Shown here: positions 8,573 to 16,913 of the stretch, one piece after another
Numbering within the stretch: position 1 is the stretch's first letter
Layout: every line of letters starts with the position of its first letter
DNA from: Betaproteobacteria bacterium
Lineage (GTDB): Bacteria > Pseudomonadota > Gammaproteobacteria > Burkholderiales > Ga0077523
Direction of reading: 5' to 3'
Assembly (NCBI GenBank): GCA_016125475.1
Contig: WGLR01000004.1
Coordinates: 1-64,000, forward strand
DNA length: 64,000 nt
Position numbers and translations under genes: made by a program
Notes under the pieces: generated by a model
Seen by the model: only the letters and a program-made list of their open reading frames with translations
The model's database searches: none
Told to the model about the DNA's origin: nothing

Positions 8573-10331
8573 TCGCCGTCCTCCAGCGCTTGCCGAGGTA
8601 GGCATCCACGACGGCGGGGTCGCGCGTGACTTCGGCGGGCGTGCCGTCGGTGAGCACGGCGCCGCCGTCCAGCACGACGAAGCGGTCCACGAGGCGGACC
8701 ATGGCCTGCATGGTGTGTTCGATGATCACGATCGTGATGCCGCGATCCGCGAGGCGTCGCACGACCTGCGTCACGTCCTCGACCTCCGTCGCGCCGAGGC
8801 CGGCGAGCGTTTCGTCGAGCAGCAGGATTCTCGGATTGCCCGCGAGTGCGCGCGCGAGTTCGAGCAGGCGGAGTTCCCGATTCGTGAGCACGCCGGCGAG
8901 CTTCCCGATGGCGTGCTGCAGGCCGACGGCCTCGAGGGCCGTCATCGCGAGTGTCTGGGCCTCTTCGTCCGACCGGGCGCGCACGTACGCCCCGACGATC
9001 ACGTTGTCGAGCACGGTCATGCGCCGGAAGGGCTTCACGACCTGGAACGTCCTGCCGATGCCCGACGCGCAGAGCGCGTACGGACGCCTGCCCGACACCT
9101 CGCGACCGTCCAGCAGGATGCTGCCGGAGTCGGGCCGGATGAAGCCGTTCAGCAGGTTGAAGAGCGTCGTCTTGCCCGCACCGTTCGGGCCGATGATGCC
9201 GAGGATCTCGCCGGAGCGGACCTGAAGGCTCACGTCGCGGATCGCCTGCAGGCCGCCGAAGGACTTCGAGACGTGGCGCACGTCCAGCAACGTCGGACCG
9301 GGTTCCGGCCGCGGCGGGCGCTGATCCGTCTGCGGCGTCCCGGCGGAAGTCACGATGTCGGCGTGCGCGGCAGGCGCGCGTCGGCGGTCGAGGATGTCCT
9401 TGAACTTCCAGAAGACGCCTTCCGGCGCGAGCAGGATCACGGCGATGATCGCGATGCCGTAGACGACGCCCTGGATGCCCGGCACGACGTTGCCGAGGTT
9501 CGCCTGCAGCAGTTCGCTGAGCGGCACGAGCACCACGGCGCCGAGCACGGGGCCCCAGAGGGTTCCCACACCGCCGAACATCGTCACGATGAGCGCCTGG
9601 GCGGAGACGAGCATGCCGAACACCGCGGCGGGTGTCACGACGAGCAGCACGACCGCGTAGAAGCCGCCTGCAATTCCCGCGACGGCGCCGCTCAGCACGA
9701 TCGCGCGGAGCTTCCACTCGAGGGTACGGATGCCGGCCGCCTCCGCGGCGGCCTCGTCCTGCTTGATCGCGACGAGCGACTTGCCGAAGCGCGACCGCTC
9801 GATGCGGTCCGCGACCAGCATCGTCGCGACGGCCAGCGCGAGGGCGATCCACGCGTAGAGGCGGTGATCGGCGAACTGCATGTAGCGCGCGGCGTGCTCG
9901 CGCACCATCGGCAGCGCGAGTTCCTGATAGCCGAGCCACTCGAACACGTAGAGCAGGGCGAGCGGGTAGGCGAGCATGGCGAGCGCGAAATAGTGACCGC
10001 GCAGGCGGAAGGTCGGCAGGCCGATGATCAGGCCCGCGAGGCCGCCGACGATGCCCGCGCACGGGATGCCGAGCCACGGCGAGAGGTTCCACTCTATCTG
10101 GGCGAGCGCGACGAAGTACGCGCCGAGACCGAAGAACGCCGCGTGGCCGAACGACACGAGTCCGCTGTATCCGCTGAAGAGGTTCCACGCGAGGCCCATC
10201 ACCGCCCAGACCGGCACGACGGTGAGGATCAGCTGATAGTAGGAGTTCTCCGCGAACGCCGTGACGAGCGCGTAGACGAGTGCGAAGGCGGCGATGAAAC
10301 CGAGGCGACGGACGGAGCCGGGAGATCTCAT
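8565..10331 (-). CDS. Fused LivM permease and LivG ATPase
   Basis: A 588-residue fusion. Residues 1 to about 325 form the LivM-type permease with many membrane segments (for example AVMGLAWNLFSGYSGLVSFG). A hydrophilic, proline-rich linker follows (TPQTDQRPPRPEPGPT), and the last ~250 residues form a LivG-type ATPase. Walker A is GPNGAGKTT and Walker B is ILLLDETLAG. The ABC signature is degenerate: LTNRELRLLELARAL stands where LSYGQ-like sequence is usual. Such fusions are known in this transporter family. It ends 3 bp before livH in transcription order and overlaps livF. Confidence 0.92.
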   Translation of the reverse strand: MRSPGSVRRLGFIAAFALVYALVTAFAENSYYQLILTVVPVWAVMGLAWNLFSGYSGLVSFGHAAFFGLGAYFVALAQIEWNLSPWLGIPCAGIVGGLAGLIIGLPTFRLRGHYFALAMLAYPLALLYVFEWLGYQELALPMVREHAARYMQFADHRLYAWIALALAVATMLVADRIERSRFGKSLVAIKQDEAAAEAAGIRTLEWKLRAIVLSGAVAGIAGGFYAVVLLVVTPAAVFGMLVSAQALIVTMFGGVGTLWGPVLGAVVLVPLSELLQANLGNVVPGIQGVVYGIAIIAVILLAPEGVFWKFKDILDRRRAPAAHADIVTSAGTPQTDQRPPRPEPGPTLLDVRHVSKSFGGLQAIRDVSLQVRSGEILGIIGPNGAGKTTLFNLLNGFIRPDSGSILLDGREVSGRRPYALCASGIGRTFQVVKPFRRMTVLDNVIVGAYVRARSDEEAQTLAMTALEAVGLQHAIGKLAGVLTNRELRLLELARALAGNPRILLLDETLAGLGATEVEDVTQVVRRLADRGITIVIIEHTMQAMVRLVDRFVVLDGGAVLTDGTPAEVTRDPAVVDAYLGKRWRTASA

Positions 10332-10334
10332 CGA

Positions 10335-11300
10335 TCAGGCCCGACGCAGCGAGGCGCCGAACAGGCCCTGCGGCCGCAGCAGCACGATCGCGAGGAACAC
10401 GACGAAGATCGCGGTGTTCTGGAGCTGGATGGGCAGGAACAGCGTGGAGAGCTGCTGCACGAGCCCGATCGTGAGGCCGCCGAAGAAGGCGCCCGACACG
10501 CTGCCGAGCCCGCCGAGTACGACCCCGGCGTACATGATGATCACGTACTCGAGCCCGACGTACGGCTGGAAAGGGCTGCCGGACGCGAGCAGGCCGCCGC
10601 CGATCGCGGTGATCGCGCAGCCGAATCCGAACGCGAGGCGGTGGGCGCGCTCGACGTCGATGCCCATGTACACGGCCGCCTCGGGGTTGTCGGCCGCCGC
10701 GCGCAGTGACTTGCCGAGGCGCGAGCGCCCCATGAGCAGCACGAACGCGATCACGACGACGACGGCGATGATCGCGGCGTACGTCTGTCCCTGGTTCACG
10801 AAGATCTCCACCATGTCGCCGTAGAGCGGGCCGATGTCCCACGCACTCGAGGAGAGCGGGGTGGAGATGGACACGGGGGCCGAGCCGAACACGAACAGCC
10901 CGCCGTTCTGGAGCACGAGCGCGATGCCGAGCGTGAGGATCAGCTGTGCGTAGTGGCCTTCGGATTCGAGCGCCGCGCCGCGCATGCCCGTGACGCGGCT
11001 CACGAGGAACCGGTGCACCGCGACGCCCGCGACGAACACGGCCGGGCCCGCGAGCAGCGCAGCCAGGTAGGGGTCTGCAGCCTCCCCGAGCAAGGCGTGC
11101 GCGCCGAGCAGTCCGAACGCGTAGTACGCGGCGTACATGCCGAGCATCATGAAGTCGCCCTGCGCGAAGTTGATCACGCGCATCACGCCGAAGATCAGGC
11201 TGAGACCGACGCACATGAGGCCGTAGAGCGCGCCCGTGAGCAGGCCGGCCACGAGGGACTGGAGCAGATTCTCGACGAAGAGCGGCAGATCGAATTCCAT
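10335..11300 (-). CDS. livH: ABC transporter permease (LivH-type)
   Basis: A 321-residue inner-membrane permease with about eight hydrophobic segments. Family landmarks include GALYGLMCVGLSLIFGVMRV and FAQGDFMMLGMY near the N-terminus and GGLGSVSGAFFGGLTIG near the C-terminus. It pairs with the LivM half of the fused protein to form the channel. It lies 81 bp after the PrpD-like gene and 3 bp before livMG, so it belongs to the same operon. Confidence 0.92.
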   Translation of the reverse strand: MEFDLPLFVENLLQSLVAGLLTGALYGLMCVGLSLIFGVMRVINFAQGDFMMLGMYAAYYAFGLLGAHALLGEAADPYLAALLAGPAVFVAGVAVHRFLVSRVTGMRGAALESEGHYAQLILTLGIALVLQNGGLFVFGSAPVSISTPLSSSAWDIGPLYGDMVEIFVNQGQTYAAIIAVVVVIAFVLLMGRSRLGKSLRAAADNPEAAVYMGIDVERAHRLAFGFGCAITAIGGGLLASGSPFQPYVGLEYVIIMYAGVVLGGLGSVSGAFFGGLTIGLVQQLSTLFLPIQLQNTAIFVVFLAIVLLRPQGLFGASLRRA

Positions 11301-11380
11301 CGCGGGCGCCCGGTCAGGCGAGGAAATTCATGGGGTCTCGCCCCGCCGCGCCCGGCCGTGCGTCGCGGCCGGAGGCGACC

Positions 11381-12772
11381 TCACGCACCGTCCGCACGCA
11401 GGAGCCGCCCCAGCTCTCCCGCATCCCGGCAGTGTTCGATCCCGTCGATGAACGCCTCGACCGCTTCGGCCCGTGCCGCGCCGAGCCCCTCGCGAACGGC
11501 CTCGCGGAACCGCTGCGAGACTTCGTCGTCGGTGGCGTTCACGACGTCGTCCAGGCGCACGCCGTGCGTCTCGCCGTCCGCGGTCCGGATCTCGACCTCG
11601 CCCCCCTGGAGGCCCGGGTAGGCGCGCGTCATGCCGTCGTCGACCTCCAGCGTGGTGAGCGCGAGGAGCCTCGCAACGCGCGGGTCGCGCAGCAGCGTGA
11701 AGTTCTTCTCGGAGACGCCCCGCTCGACGAGCGCGGCCGCGACGTTGAACTGGATGCTCATCTTGCCCTGGAGCACGTGGTCGAACGGCCCGGTCGAGTC
11801 GCAGCCGGGATAGAGCTTGCCGGCACGCGGGACACGGATCCGGATGGCCGAAATCGCTTCGGGAGAGCACTGCGTCTCGCGGGCGATGCGCGCGGCGGCG
11901 AGACACGCGGTCTGCGCGAAATTGCAGGCCGGCACGGGCTTGTGATAGACGGACAGGATCTCGGGATCGGCCGCGAACGGCCGTACCTTCGGGCCGCCGT
12001 CCGTCTTGCCGAGTGCCGCGAACAGCCCCGCCTCGCCGTCGATGGCCGTGGGCGACGCGAACGCGCCGAGTTCGGCCAGGCCGACACATGCAACGGCGTT
12101 GCGCGCCGCGAAGCCGGCCTGGAAGAACATCTCGCTGCCGCCGGTGTACGCCCACTGGTTGAATCCGAGCGTGGTGTTCGCGCCGAGCGCCACCGCGGCG
12201 GCGAACCGGTCGGGGTCCAGGCGTCGCAGACGGCTTCCGGCAGCGGCGGCCGCGATCGGGCCCGTCACCCCCGTCGGGCGATGGATGCGCGCGACCCCGG
12301 CGTCGAGACACGCCCGCCCGATCTGGCCGCCGACCTCGTAGCCCGCGACGATCGCGGCGACGAACTCCGCACCGCTCACGGCCCGCGTCTCGGCGAGTGC
12401 GAGCACCGTCGGCAGCACGACGATGCCGAGGTGGCTGATGCTGCCCGAGTGCATGTCCTCCCGGACCAGCCCGTGGCCCATGACCGCGTTCGCGAACGCC
12501 GCGTCGCCGCCTGACACGTTCAGCGGGCTGCCGATGATGCTCGCGCCGGCTCCGGACACGGTGATGGCCAGGCCGCGGGCCTGATGCGCCCACGGCAGAT
12601 CACGGGACTCGAACGCGCAGCCGACGAGATCCTTCAGGCACACCTTGACCTTCGCGATCACGTCGGCACGCAGGTCGGAGAGCGCGACGGCGTGGCAGTC
12701 GCGCGCGATCCGGACGGCCGCCGGCGCGTCGGACGCGGCGCCCGCACCGGCGGGAAGCGGAAGGGAGGACAT
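11381..12772 (-). CDS. MmgE/PrpD family protein
   Basis: A 463-residue member of the MmgE/PrpD family, which includes 2-methylcitrate dehydratase and cis-aconitate decarboxylase. Recognisable landmarks are KDLVGCAFES, GSPLNVSGGDAAFANAVMGHG, EFVAAIVAGYEVGGQIG, HPTG-like RIHRPTGVTGP and AYPG near the end. The start at ATG 12772 lies 35 bp after the dehydrogenase stop. No prpB/prpC is present, so a methylcitrate-cycle role is not supported. More likely it is a dehydratase/isomerase in the catabolic operon. Confidence 0.85.
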   Translation of the reverse strand: MSSLPLPAGAGAASDAPAAVRIARDCHAVALSDLRADVIAKVKVCLKDLVGCAFESRDLPWAHQARGLAITVSGAGASIIGSPLNVSGGDAAFANAVMGHGLVREDMHSGSISHLGIVVLPTVLALAETRAVSGAEFVAAIVAGYEVGGQIGRACLDAGVARIHRPTGVTGPIAAAAAGSRLRRLDPDRFAAAVALGANTTLGFNQWAYTGGSEMFFQAGFAARNAVACVGLAELGAFASPTAIDGEAGLFAALGKTDGGPKVRPFAADPEILSVYHKPVPACNFAQTACLAAARIARETQCSPEAISAIRIRVPRAGKLYPGCDSTGPFDHVLQGKMSIQFNVAAALVERGVSEKNFTLLRDPRVARLLALTTLEVDDGMTRAYPGLQGGEVEIRTADGETHGVRLDDVVNATDDEVSQRFREAVREGLGAARAEAVEAFIDGIEHCRDAGELGRLLRADGA

Positions 12773-12807
12773 GGCGGATTGCTCCTGGGCAGAGGGGGAT
12801 GGGGTGG

Positions 12808-13701
12808 TCAGCCGCGGACCTCGACGCCCGCCCAGTTCTCGATGATCCGGCAGAGCGACGTGAAGTCCGAGTCGGCCCCGTACACGGCGTTGGTGACCGC
12901 GAGCATCTCGCGCACGGCTGCGCCGACCACCATGGGCACGCCGAGGGACTCGGCCTCGTCGATGCACAGGCGGACGTCCTTGTAGGAAAGCCCCGTCGCG
13001 AAACCGAAGTCGAAGGTGCCCGGCAGGACGGCCTTCGGGAACTTGTCCTGGCTGGCGCTGTTTCGGCCCGACCCGGCGTTGATCACGTCGATCATGACCT
13101 TCGGATCCAGCCCGGCCTTCACGCCCATGACCATGGCCTCGGACGTGACGGCGATCGCGGCCGCCGCCAGCAGGTTGTTCGCGAGCTTCATGGTCTGGGC
13201 CTGGCCGGCGCCCTCGCCCAGGTGGAACACCTTGCCGAACGTCGTGAGGACCGGCTGCAGCTCGTCGAAGACGGGCTTCGCGCAGGACACCATCACCGCG
13301 AGCGTGCCTTCCCGTGCGCCCTTCAGGCCGCCGCTGACCGGCGCGTCCGCATACACGATGCCCTTCGGAGCCAGGGCTTCCGACACGATCTTCGCCATCC
13401 GTGGTCCGATCGTCGAGAAGTCGACGACGCGTTTCGCCCGGGATCCTTCGGCGACGCCACCCGGACCGAGCGTGGCCTTCTGCACGATCTCCGGATTCGG
13501 GAGGCTCAGGAACACGACGTCGGCGCGACTGGCGACATCGGCGGGCGACGTCGCAGCCTCGGCGCCTGCGCGCACCATCGCGTCCACCGCCGGCGGGCTG
13601 GTGTCGAACACGCAGACGGCGTGGCCCGCGTCGATCAGCCGGGTGGACATCGGGTTGCCCATCTTCCCGACGCCGACGAATCCGTAGGTGCGCTTTTCCA
13701 T
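12808..13701 (-). CDS. NAD(P)-dependent beta-hydroxyacid dehydrogenase
   Basis: A 297-residue 3-hydroxyisobutyrate/tartronate-semialdehyde-type dehydrogenase. The Rossmann motif is GFVGVGKMGNPM at the N-terminus. The substrate motif is DAPVSGGLKGAREGTLAV, and the catalytic-lysine segment is MKLANNLL. A longer open frame extends upstream to 14271, but the ATG at 13701 gives the family N-terminus (MEKRTYGFVGVGKMG). It is the first gene of the leftward transport/catabolic operon, so the promoter should lie just right of 13701. Confidence 0.88.
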   Translation of the reverse strand: MEKRTYGFVGVGKMGNPMSTRLIDAGHAVCVFDTSPPAVDAMVRAGAEAATSPADVASRADVVFLSLPNPEIVQKATLGPGGVAEGSRAKRVVDFSTIGPRMAKIVSEALAPKGIVYADAPVSGGLKGAREGTLAVMVSCAKPVFDELQPVLTTFGKVFHLGEGAGQAQTMKLANNLLAAAAIAVTSEAMVMGVKAGLDPKVMIDVINAGSGRNSASQDKFPKAVLPGTFDFGFATGLSYKDVRLCIDEAESLGVPMVVGAAVREMLAVTNAVYGADSDFTSLCRIIENWAGVEVRG

Positions 13702-13992
13702 TTTCACCGCTCCGATGACTGGCAATGCACGGATGGTATCGGCCGAAGCTCCTGGGCGCATCCCTCCGGAACGCATACCTGTATGCACATCTCCCGCATA
13801 GCAGCCATGGTGCGACGCGACATCGCGCGCCTGCCGCACGACGTGCCGAGGCGCCCCCGTGGTGCGTGCATGCCCCGGGAACGGGCATCCGCTGCCCGCG
13901 ATGCACCGGCGTTGCGCTGCGGGACGTGCGTCACGCACCGTGACGCGGCGAGTCGGGCGTGACGGTTTCTTCACGGTGACGATCGTCTCGGA

Positions 13993-14017
13993 GCACGGAT
14001 GGCCTGGACATCCGTGC
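13993..14017. repeat. Perfect 9-bp inverted repeat
   Basis: GCACGGATG at 13993-14001 and CATCCGTGC at 14009-14017 are exact reverse complements around a 7-base spacer. There is no following T-run, so it could be an operator or a structured RNA hairpin rather than an intrinsic terminator. Confidence 0.7.
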
Positions 14018-14172
14018 GTTGTCCAGCTTCGGTACGCCGCGCGCCCGGTTGCGCACGCGACGAACACGGTCGACGGCGGATGGCCGTCCGAATGAACGAT
14101 GTGTCCGCTCGGCGGTCTCACTGCCGTGCAGGGAGACAGGTTCACAATACACGTGGTGTTTCGCAGCGACTG

Positions 14173-14214
14173 CCCCGACAGGCGCTTCCCGGCTCGAGCC
14201 GGACAGCGTCGGGG
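14173..14214. repeat. Nested long hairpin around a 14-bp palindrome
   Basis: CCCCGAC at 14173-14179 pairs with GTCGGGG at 14208-14214. Inside lies the perfect 14-bp palindrome CCGGCTCGAGCCGG at 14189-14202. The two stems are separated by an asymmetric internal loop, so the transcript of either strand could form a stable bulged hairpin. Function unknown. Confidence 0.7.
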
Positions 14215-14259
14215 TCGACCTCTTCCGGGGCGTATCGGCGTTCCGGGCGTCGAAGTATC

Positions 14260-14309
14260 ATGTCCGGACATTCATTCGCATGGCATGCCGTCGGGTTCGC
14301 GACGGCATG
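14260..14309. repeat. Palindrome ATGTCCGGACAT plus a perfect 10-bp stem-loop
   Basis: ATGTCCGGACAT at 14260-14271 is a perfect 12-bp palindrome. Thirteen bases later CATGCCGTCG (14284-14293) and CGACGGCATG (14300-14309) form an exact 10-bp stem with a 6-base loop. The pair could be a dimeric regulator site next to an RNA hairpin. Confidence 0.7.
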
Positions 14310-14856
14310 GTCTCGTGCGTCACGTTGCCGCGGCGATCGCCGGCCCCTCCTGTTCAACCACCGGTCGTGTCAGGTCTGGCAGCCGCCACCCTGCAGTGCC
14401 AGAAGTGGCGGGGTGCGGGTGATGTCCGTTCTGTTGCCGAATCCGACATGCATCACGACACATCGACGGCCACGCGCGACGTCCATCGGAACGTCTGCCG
14501 GCGTGCCTTCGCACGCCGACAACCGTGCGCGGGAACGCAGGAAGTGTCACGCTACGGTCGGTCGTGCCGATGCGTGTCGTGCGATTCGTGACATGCGTCA
14601 ACCCGTCGCCACGCACGGTACGGATCATGCAAGCAGTTCCCGAGGGAGCACGACGCACACGTGAACTTTTTTTCTCGCGGTATGCGTCATGCGCGCGCGG
14701 CGCGTTGAAGGACGGAGGGAAGGACTCGCGATCCGCGTGAATGGCTCAAGAAACCGGGTGGGCGAGTCGTTGTCAGAAACCGGAACCTGGACAACGAAGG
14801 TGCTAACAAAAGGGGGAAGCCGGAGCAGTTGAGTTGAATCGTCAAGGAGAGGTGTC

Positions 14857-16782
14857 ATGCTGAAGATTGCCGAGGGCTACAAGGCCAGATATCAGTCCGA
14901 ACAGGACGACGAGATGTCGCTCGAGGAATATCTGGACTTGTGCAGGCAGGATCCCAAGGTCTATGCGACAGCCGCCGAGCGCATGCTCGCGGCCATCGGC
15001 GAGCCGGAACTCGTGGACACCCGACTCGATCCCCGTCTGTCCCGCATTTTCGCGAACCGCATCATCAAGCGCTATCCCGCCTTCGCCGAGTTCTACGGCA
15101 TGGAGGACGCGGTCGCGCAGATCGTCGCGTTCTTCAAGCACGCCGCCCAGGGCCTCGAGGAGCGCAAGCAGATCCTCTACCTGCTCGGTCCGGTCGGTGG
15201 CGGGAAGTCGTCCATCGCGGAACGGCTCAAGCAGCTGATGGAGGCCTCCCCGATCTACGCCCTCAAGGGTTCGCCGGTGAACGAATCGCCGCTGGGGCTG
15301 TTCGCGCCGGAGGAATACGCGCAGACTCTCGAGGACGAATACGGAATCCCGCGCCGCTACCTGACCGGCATCATGTCGCCGTGGGCGATCAAGCGTCTCC
15401 GGGAATACGGGGGCGACGTCTCGCAGTTCAGGGTCGTCCGCGTGCAGCCGTCGGTGCTTCGTCAGGTCGCGATCGCGAAGACGGAGCCCGGCGACGAGAA
15501 CAACCAGGACATCTCGTCGCTGGTCGGCAAGGTCGACATCCGCAAGCTCGACAAGTTTGCCCAGGACGATCCGGACGCCTACAGCTATTCGGGCGGACTG
15601 TGTCTCGCGAACCAGGGGCTGCTCGAGTTCGTGGAGATGTTCAAGGCGCCGATCAAGATGCTGCACCCGCTGCTGACGGCCACGCAGGAGGGGAACTTCA
15701 AGGGAACCGAGGGCTTCTCCGCCATCCCGTTCAACGGGATCATCCTCGCGCACAGCAACGAGTCCGAGTGGCAGTCGTTCCGCAACAACCGCCACAACGA
15801 AGCCTTCCTCGACCGCATCTACATCGTGAAGGTGCCTTACTGCCTGCAGGTGTCGGAAGAGGTCAGGATCTACGAAAAGCTGCTGCGAAACAGCGCCTTG
15901 TCGAAAGCGCCGTGCGCGCCCGGCACGCTCGACATGATGGCGCAGTTCTCCGTGCTGTCGCGCCTCAAGGAACCGGAGAACTCGAGCATCTATTCGAAGA
16001 TGCGGGTGTACGACGGCGAGAGCCTCAAGGACGTCGACCCGCGCGCGAAGTCCTACCAGGAATATCGCGACTACGCGGGGCCCGACGAGGGGATGACGGG
16101 CGTCTCGACGCGTTTCGCGTACAAGATCCTGTCGACGGTGTTCAACTATGACCAGACCGAGGTTGCCGCCAACCCGGTGCACCTCATGTACGTGCTCGAA
16201 CAGCGCATCGGTCGCGAGGATTTTCCGGACGAGACGCGGCGTCGCTACCTCGAATTCATCAAGGGCTATCTCGGGCCGCGGTACGCGGAATTCATCGGCA
16301 AGGAGATCCAGACCGCCTACCTCGAGTCCTACTCGGAGTACGGCCAGAACATCTTCGACCGGTACGTGACCTACGCCGACTGCTGGATCCAGGACGAGGA
16401 CTTCCGGGATCCGGACACCGGAGAGTTCTTCGATCGCGCGGCGCTCAACACCGAACTCGAGAAGATCGAGAAGCCGGCCGGCATCGCGAACCCGAAGGAC
16501 TTCCGCAACGAGATCGTGAACTTCGTGCTGCGTGCCCGTGCGAACAATGCCGGGAAGAACCCGGTCTGGAGCAGTTACGAGAAGCTGCGCGAGGTGATCG
16601 AGAAGAAGATGTTCTCGAGCACCGAGGATCTCCTGCCGGTGATCTCGTTCAACGCGAAGGCGTCGACGGAAGACCAGAAGAAGCACCAGAACTTCGTTGA
16701 ACGCATGGTCGCGAAGGGGTATACGGAAAAGCAGGTGCGCCTACTTTCGGAGTGGTACCTGCGTGTGCAGAAGTCGTCCTGA
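14857..16782 (+). CDS. yeaG: PrkA-family serine protein kinase YeaG
   Basis: A 641-residue PrkA/YeaG protein: an N-terminal AAA-type ATPase domain (Walker A GPVGGGKS at 111-118) and a C-terminal kinase-like domain. In enterobacteria YeaG acts with YeaH in stress and nitrogen-starvation responses. The AAGGAG Shine-Dalgarno sequence nine bases before the ATG fixes the start. It heads the conserved trio yeaG-yeaH-ycgB, with 131 bp to yeaH. Confidence 0.95.
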   Translation: MLKIAEGYKARYQSEQDDEMSLEEYLDLCRQDPKVYATAAERMLAAIGEPELVDTRLDPRLSRIFANRIIKRYPAFAEFYGMEDAVAQIVAFFKHAAQGLEERKQILYLLGPVGGGKSSIAERLKQLMEASPIYALKGSPVNESPLGLFAPEEYAQTLEDEYGIPRRYLTGIMSPWAIKRLREYGGDVSQFRVVRVQPSVLRQVAIAKTEPGDENNQDISSLVGKVDIRKLDKFAQDDPDAYSYSGGLCLANQGLLEFVEMFKAPIKMLHPLLTATQEGNFKGTEGFSAIPFNGIILAHSNESEWQSFRNNRHNEAFLDRIYIVKVPYCLQVSEEVRIYEKLLRNSALSKAPCAPGTLDMMAQFSVLSRLKEPENSSIYSKMRVYDGESLKDVDPRAKSYQEYRDYAGPDEGMTGVSTRFAYKILSTVFNYDQTEVAANPVHLMYVLEQRIGREDFPDETRRRYLEFIKGYLGPRYAEFIGKEIQTAYLESYSEYGQNIFDRYVTYADCWIQDEDFRDPDTGEFFDRAALNTELEKIEKPAGIANPKDFRNEIVNFVLRARANNAGKNPVWSSYEKLREVIEKKMFSSTEDLLPVISFNAKASTEDQKKHQNFVERMVAKGYTEKQVRLLSEWYLRVQKSS

Positions 16783-16913
16783 CGGCCACGCGCCGCACCG
16801 CGTGCAGGCCGCGCGGTGCGGCGGCTGGCGCCTCGAGACGTCCGTCCCGACGCGGCGCCAGGGGCACGTGGTCATCGGCTTTCTCGCAGGTAACTTGCAG
16901 GGCAGGACTCTAG

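Larger units (their letters stand above)
13702..14856. other. 1.15-kb gene-free region rich in inverted repeats
   Basis: No convincing gene is present. All open frames are arginine- and serine-rich and overlap each other on both strands. The stretch separates the leftward catabolic operon from the rightward yeaG operon, so it must hold both promoters. It carries several perfect or near-perfect inverted repeats (13993-14017, 14173-14214, 14260-14271, 14284-14309), denser than elsewhere in the window. The ribosome binding site AAGGAG for yeaG is at 14843-14848. Confidence 0.7.

Noticed and set aside
8299-11214. 971-codon frame on the minus strand across the ABC transporter
   Set aside because: Low-complexity arginine-rich product lying over livF, livMG and livH, whose own frames have clear Walker motifs and membrane segments.
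14019-14591. Open frame in the region upstream of yeaG
   Set aside because: Composition typical of unselected GC-rich DNA (Arg, Cys, Ser), overlapping similar frames on both strands, no ribosome binding site.
13702-14856. Riboswitch or known non-coding RNA in the long gap
   Set aside because: The hairpins do not match any riboswitch class I recognise; only structure can be claimed.
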